NCBI GenBank assembly: GCA_905213265.1
Contig: CAJMHR010000027.1
Location: 1-30,420, forward strand
Reading direction: 5' to 3'
Length of the DNA: 30,420 bases
Origin: an uncultured Collinsella sp.
Lineage (GTDB): Bacteria > Actinomycetota > Coriobacteriia > Coriobacteriales > Coriobacteriaceae
The notes beneath the pieces were generated by a model. That model saw only the letters and a list, made by a program, of their open reading frames with translations. It searched no databases and was not told the origin of the DNA. Shown in pieces: positions 30,294 to 30,420 of this stretch; positions within the stretch are counted from its first letter, which is position 1, and every line of letters starts with the position of its first letter. A program made the translations under genes and the position numbers.

Positions 30294-30420
30294 AACTGTT
30301 AGAAATGCAAGCCAATAATCTATCTGGTCAATATAATACCGTTGAACCCGCATATCGATACCGCCCAGCCATTCGCCTCGCCCCCATCTTACGCATCTTC
30401 ATCCGGTCTGTTACTTTTAA

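Overview
The window looks like chromosomal DNA from a Coriobacteriia actinobacterium, most probably a gut Collinsella-type organism. The reasons are codon use strongly biased to G/C at third positions, the order ftsK-(RodZ-like)-rimO-pgsA-pncC-recA-recX, a lexA/LysM/nrdR block, a pgsA-FHA-MerR block as in other Actinobacteria, and the presence of RNase J, RNase Y, SpoVS, DUF1836 and DegV, which is a Firmicutes-like mix. The genus is inferred from gene content only. No phage, insertion sequence, CRISPR array, tRNA or rRNA gene was seen. All genes appear complete and none is cut by the window edges.

Layout. 1-479: non-coding leader with a large imperfect palindrome. 480-9532 (+): RNase J, FtsK/SpoIIIE translocase, a membrane HTH (RodZ-like) protein, YajQ, RimO, a PgsA-type CDP-alcohol phosphatidyltransferase and a stand-alone CinA C-terminal domain (PncC), most of them overlapping or separated by under 30 bp. 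9533-9789: recA control region with a terminator, a helically phased TTTGGTC repeat array and a LexA box inside the recA promoter. 9790-11642 (+): recA, recX. 11900-18572 (+): RNase Y, a GHKL ATPase, SpoVS, MiaB, MiaA, HflX. 18557-19905 (-): lexA followed by an overlapping DUF1624 membrane protein, convergent on and overlapping hflX.

19906-21461: three LexA boxes spaced 28 bp apart lie between lexA and a divergent LysM membrane protein (likely SOS cell-division inhibitor), followed by nrdR, whose start codon lies in a perfect 12-bp inverted repeat, and dut. 21462-21915: intergenic region filled with long hairpins of one repeat family plus a terminator-like stem. 21916-25037: MGDG-synthase-like glycosyltransferase (-), thioredoxin reductase (+), DUF1836 (+). 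25110-29960 (-): DegV, NlpC/P60 endopeptidase, Apt, a MerR regulator, a GarA-like FHA protein and a second CDP-alcohol phosphatidyltransferase. 29961-30420: non-coding.

The genes group into RNA processing and decay (RNase J, RNase Y, MiaA, MiaB, RimO, HflX), chromosome segregation and DNA repair/SOS (FtsK, RecA, RecX, LexA, LysM division inhibitor), nucleotide supply (NrdR, Dut, Apt) and envelope/lipid synthesis (two phosphatidyltransferases, glycolipid synthase, NlpC/P60). The most unusual signals are regulatory: the phased repeat array before recA, the three equally spaced LexA boxes, the hairpin over the nrdR start codon, and the family of stem-loops with a conserved core and changing stems at 21.5-21.9 kb.
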